From NCBI GenBank assembly GCA_964036295.1, contig OZ038465.1:5504667-5568666 (forward strand): a stretch of 64,000 bases of DNA, given 5' to 3'. Below, in pieces: positions 59,852 through 64,000 of the stretch (position 1 is the first letter of the stretch; every line of letters begins with the position of its first letter). The notes beneath the pieces were generated by a model, which was given only the letters and a program-made list of their open reading frames with translations, made no database searches and had not been told where the DNA came from. Source of the stretch: Plumapathes pennacea (Eukaryota > Cnidaria > Anthozoa > Antipatharia > Myriopathidae). A program made the translations under genes and the position numbers.

Positions 59852-62800
59852 TCAAGCTGCTATATCTCGCCAACGGATGAAGATCGATAAAGCAAATGTA
59901 TTGCAGAAAGTCTTGTAATAGTCCAAAGAAGGTTTCCTGAAAGTTTTAAGAGTTTTCAATTTTTGGCCAAAATCGGGAAAAAATCCCTGTGCTATAGCGT
60001 TAGTATTTTGTCAAAATTCCAAGATTTTTCGACCATCTCAGAATCGTATGAAACTTTCAGGAAACGTTCCTGGGACTATGCCGACGGGTTTCGCATAGTT
60101 TTTGTAAACTTTTAGGTCGCGCGTCGTGAGAAATTAGAGCAAATTACACCAAATCATGCGCTAATTAAAACATCACACCTTTCGAGCAAAGGAGCCAAAT
60201 TCAAGCTGCTATATCTCGCCAACGGATGAAGATCGATAAAGCAAATGTATTGCAGAAAGTCTTGTAATAGTCCAAAGAAGGTTTCCTGAAAGTTTTAAGA
60301 GTTTTCAATTTTTGGCCAAAATCGGGAAAAAATCCCTGTGCTATAGCGTTAGTATTTTGTCAAAATTCCAAGATTTTTCGACCATCTCAGAATCGCATGA
60401 AACTTTCAGGAAACGTTCCTGGGACTATGCCGACGGGTTTCGCATAGTTTTTGTAAACTTTTAGGTCGCGCGTCGTGAGAAATTAGAGCAAATTACACCA
60501 AATCATGCGCTAATTAAAACATCACACCTTTCGAGCAAAGGAGCCAAATTCAAGCTGCTATATCTCGCCAACGGATGAAGATCGATAAAGCAAATGTATT
60601 GCAGAAAGTCTTGTAATAGTCCAAAGAAGGTTTCCTGAAAGTTTTAAGAGTTTTCAATTTTTGGCCAAAATCGGGAAAAAATCCCTGTGCTATAGCGTTA
60701 GTATTTTGTCAAAATTCCAAGATTTTTCGACCATCTCAGAATCGCATGAAACTTTCAGGAAACGTTCCTGGGACTATGCCGACGGGTTTCGCATAGTTTT
60801 TGTAAACTTTTAGGTCGCGCGTCGTGAGAAATTAGAGCAAATTACACCAAATCATGCGCTAATTAAAACATCACACCTTTCGAGCAAAGGAGCCAAATTC
60901 AAGCTGCTATATCTCGCCAACGGATGAAGATCGATAAAGCAAATGTATTGCAGAAAGTCTTGTAATAGTCCAAAGAAGGTTTCCTGAAAGTTTTAAGAGT
61001 TTTCAATTTTTGGCCAAAATCGGCAAAAAACCCTGTGCTATAGCCTTAGTATTTTGTCAAAATTCCAAGATTTTTCGACCATCTCAGAATCGCATGAAAC
61101 TTTCAGGAAACGTCCCTGGGACTATGCCGACGGGTTTCGCATAGTTTCTGTAAACTTTTAGGTCGCGCGTCGTGAGAAATTAGAGCAAATTACACCAAAT
61201 CATGCGCTAATTAAACATCACACCTTTCGAGCAAAGGAGCCAAATTCAAGCTGCTATATCTCGCCAACGGATGAAGATCGATAAAGCAAATGTATTGCAG
61301 AAAGTCTTGTAATAGTCCAAAGAAGGTTTCCTGAAAGTTTTAAGAGTTTTCAATTTTTGACCAAAATCGGCAAAAAACCCTTTGCTATAGCCTTAGTATT
61401 TTGTCAAAATTCCAAGATTTTTGACCATCTCAGAATCGCATGAAACTTTCAGGAAACGTTCCTGGGACTATGCCGACGGGTTTCGCATAGTTTTTGTAAA
61501 CTTTTAGGTCGCGCGTCGTGAGAAATTAGAGCAAAGTACACCAAATCATGCGCTAATTAAAACATCACACCTTTCGAGCAAAGGAGCCAAATTCAAGCTG
61601 CTATATCTCGCCAACGGATGAAGATCGATAAAGCAAATGTATTGCAGAAAGTCTTGTAATAGTCCAAAGAAGGTTTCCTGAAAGTTTTAAGAGTTTTCAA
61701 TTTTTGGCCAAAATCGGCAAAAAACCCTGTGCTATAGCCTTAGTATTTTGTCAAAATTCCAAGATTTTTCGACCATCTCAGAATCGCATGAAACTTTCAG
61801 GAAACGTCCCTGGGACTATGCCGACGGGTTTCGCATAGTTTCTGTAAACTTTTAGGTCGCGCGTCGTGAGAAATTAGAGCAAATTACACCAAATCATGCG
61901 CTAATTAAACATCACACCTTTCGAGCAAAGGAGCCAAATTCAAGCTGCTATATCTCGCCAACGGATGAAGATCGATAAAGCAAATGTATTGCAGAAAGTC
62001 TTGTAATAGTCCAAAGAAGGTTTCCTGAAAGTTTTAAGAGTTTTCAATTTTTGGCCAAAATCGGGAAAAAATCCCTGTGCTATAGCGTTAGTATTTTGTC
62101 AAAATTCCAAGATTTTTCGACCATCTCAGAATCGCATGAAACTTTCAGGAAACGTTCCTGGGACTATGCCGACGGGTTTCGCATAGTTTTTGTAAACTTT
62201 TAGGTCGCGCGTCGTGAGAAATTAGAGCAAATTACACCAAATCATGCGCTAATTAAAACATCACACCTTTCGAGCAAAGGAGCCAAATTCAAGCTGCTAT
62301 ATCTCGCCAACGGATGAAGATCGATAAAGCAAATGTATTGCAGAAAGTCTTGTAATAGTCCAAAGAAGGTTTCCTGAAAGTTTTAAGAGTTTTCAATTTT
62401 TGGCCAAAATCGGGAAAAAATCCCTGTGCTATAGCGTTAGTATTTTGTCAAAATTCCAAGATTTTTCGACCATCTCAGAATCGCATGAAACTTTCAGGAA
62501 ACGTTCCTGGGACTATGCCGACGGGTTTCGCATAGTTTTTGTAAACTTTTAGGTCGCGCGTCGTGAGAAATTAGAGCAAATTACACCAAATCATGCGCTA
62601 ATTAAAACATCACACCTTTCGAGCAAAGGAGCCAAATTCAAGCTGCTATATCTCGCCAACGGATGAAGATCGATAAAGCAAATGTATTGCAGAAAGTCTT
62701 GTAATAGTCCAAAGAAGGTTTCCTGAAAGTTTTAAGAGTTTTCAATTTTTGGCCAAAATCGGGAAAAAATCCCTGTGCTATAGCGTTAGTATTTTGTCAA

Positions 62801-64000
62801 AATTCCAAGATTTTTCGACCATCTCAGAATCGCATGAAACTTTCAGGAAACGTTCCTGGGACTATGCCGACGGGTTTCGCATAGTTTTTGTAAACTTTTA
62901 GGTCGCGCGTCGTGAGAAATTAGAGCAAATTACACCAAATCATGCGCTAATTAAAACATCACACCTTTCGAGCAAAGGAGCCAAATTCAAGCTGCTATAT
63001 CTCGCCAACGGATGAAGATCGATAAAGCAAATGTATTGCAGAAAGTCTTGTAATAGTCCAAAGAAGGTTTCCTGAAAGTTTTAAGAGTTTTCAATTTTTG
63101 GCCAAAATCGGCAAAAAACCCTGTGCTATAGCCTTAGTATTTTGTCAAAATTCCAAGATTTTTCGACCATCTCAGAATCGCATGAAACTTTCAGGAAACG
63201 TCCCTGGGACTATGCCGACGGGTTTCGCATAGTTTCTGTAAACTTTTAGGTCGCGCGTCGTGAGAAATTAGAGCAAATTACACCAAATCATGCGCTAATT
63301 AAACATCACACCTTTCGAGCAAAGGAGCCAAATTCAAGCTGCTATATCTCGCCAACGGATGAAGATCGATAAAGCAAATGTATTGCAGAAAGTCTTGTAA
63401 TAGTCCAAAGAAGGTTTCCTGAAAGTTTTAAGAGTTTTCAATTTTTGACCAAAATCGGCAAAAAACCCTTTGCTATAGCCTTAGTATTTTGTCAAAATTC
63501 CAAGATTTTTGACCATCTCAGAATCGCATGAAACTTTCAGGAAACGTTCCTGGGACTATGCCGACGGGTTTCGCATAGTTTTTGTAAACTTTTAGGTCGC
63601 GCGTCGTGAGAAATTAGAGCAAAGTACACCAAATCATGCGCTAATTAAAACATCACACCTTTCGAGCAAAGGAGCCAAATTCAAGCTGCTATATCTCGCC
63701 AACGGATGAAGATCGATAAAGCAAATGTATTGCAGAAAGTCTTGTAATAGTCCAAAGAAGGTTTCCTGAAAGTTTTAAGAGTTTTCAATTTTTGGCCAAA
63801 ATCGGCAAAAAACCCTGTGCTATAGCCTTAGTATTTTGTCAAAATTCCAAGATTTTTCGACCATCTCAGAATCGCATGAAACTTTCAGGAAACGTTCCTG
63901 GGACTATGCCGACGGGTTTCGCATAGTTTCTGTAAACTTTTAGGTCGCGCGTCGTGAGAAATTAGAGCAAATTACACCAAATCATGCGCTAATTAAACAT
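59852..64000. repeat. Six-monomer higher-order repeat (2088 bp)
   Basis: Unit order C C C A B A' from 59852 recurs from 61940. C units have GGGAAAAAATCCCTG and TATAGCGTTAG; A units have ACGTCCCTGGG and TTAAACATC; B units have CCCTTTGCTATAG and GATTTTTGACC. All six offsets are exactly 2088 bases. The second copy is cut by the window end. Confidence 0.88.

Larger units (their letters stand above)
52411..64000. repeat. 348-bp tandem satellite array, runs off the window
   Basis: Taking TCAAGCTGCTATATCTCGCC as phase marker, units start at 52541, 52890, 53239, 53587 and so on to 63681: 33 starts spaced 347-349 bases. The first 130 bases (52411-52540) are a diverged half unit. Monomers are nearly identical and AT-rich, with stops in every frame, so they are noncoding. 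Each unit contains a 29-nt imperfect inverted repeat (26 of 29 matching) with a 103-nt spacer, for example 52956-52984 with 53088-53116. Abundant satellite DNA of this kind is often pericentromeric or subtelomeric, but location cannot be told from here. Confidence 0.97.

Noticed and set aside
52411-64000. CRISPR-like array or a repetitive protein gene
   Set aside because: Units are 348 bp without unique spacers and have stops in all frames; this is eukaryotic satellite DNA.

Overview
This is eukaryotic, animal DNA. The genes are split into many exons by GT-AG introns, the RNA polymerase III tRNA genes are intact, and the proteins are recognisably metazoan. The kinds of introns, the many short DNA-transposon-derived elements and the repeat styles suggest an anthozoan cnidarian, most likely a stony coral. 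That placement is inference; no species name can be read from the sequence.

Layout. 1-3301 is upstream sequence with two ETS-type sites. 3302-5170 (+) is an ERK-class MAP-kinase phosphatase (DUSP6/7/9 type, 3 exons). 5.7-9.8 kb is gene-poor. 10010-12323 (+) is ribosomal protein L29, with a tRNA-derived SINE and a MITE-like element in its second intron. 13777-17887 (+) is an unrecognised single-pass membrane protein with a signal-peptide exon and a long charged tail. 18351-23461 (+) is an alpha-tubulin whose residue 40 is Glu rather than the acetylatable Lys; its third intron holds a degenerate hairpin-bearing minisatellite. 23832-26203 carries five identical tRNA-Ala(AGC) genes, four minus and one plus. 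26888-33983 (+) is TTC41 (DUF4062 + NACHT-type P-loop + TPR). 35140-41969 (-) is HSP90B1/GRP94, ending in KDEL. 42586-51792 (+) is a CRELD gene with extra FU/EGF module pairs and two alternative 3' ends. 52411 to the window edge is a 348-bp satellite array of about 33 monomers with higher-order structure.

How the genes fit together. The 33.9-51.8 kb part reads as an ER-proteostasis neighbourhood. HSP90B1 (ER lumen chaperone) and CRELD (ER folding/maturation factor) are divergently transcribed from a 616-bp interval that holds two perfect ER-stress response elements (CCAAT-N9-CCACG) and a third with one mismatch, so co-induction by the unfolded protein response is likely. TTC41 lies tail-to-tail with HSP90B1; the mammalian TTC41 gene was named for being next to GRP94, so this adjacency looks very old. 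The single CRELD gene can apparently make both a two-TM form (CRELD1-like) and a soluble acidic form ending in HSEL (CRELD2-like) by alternative use of its last exons.

Exon boundaries were set by hand from frame, phase and GT/AG signals and by remembered family sequence. UTRs and transcription starts are mostly not resolvable from sequence alone.
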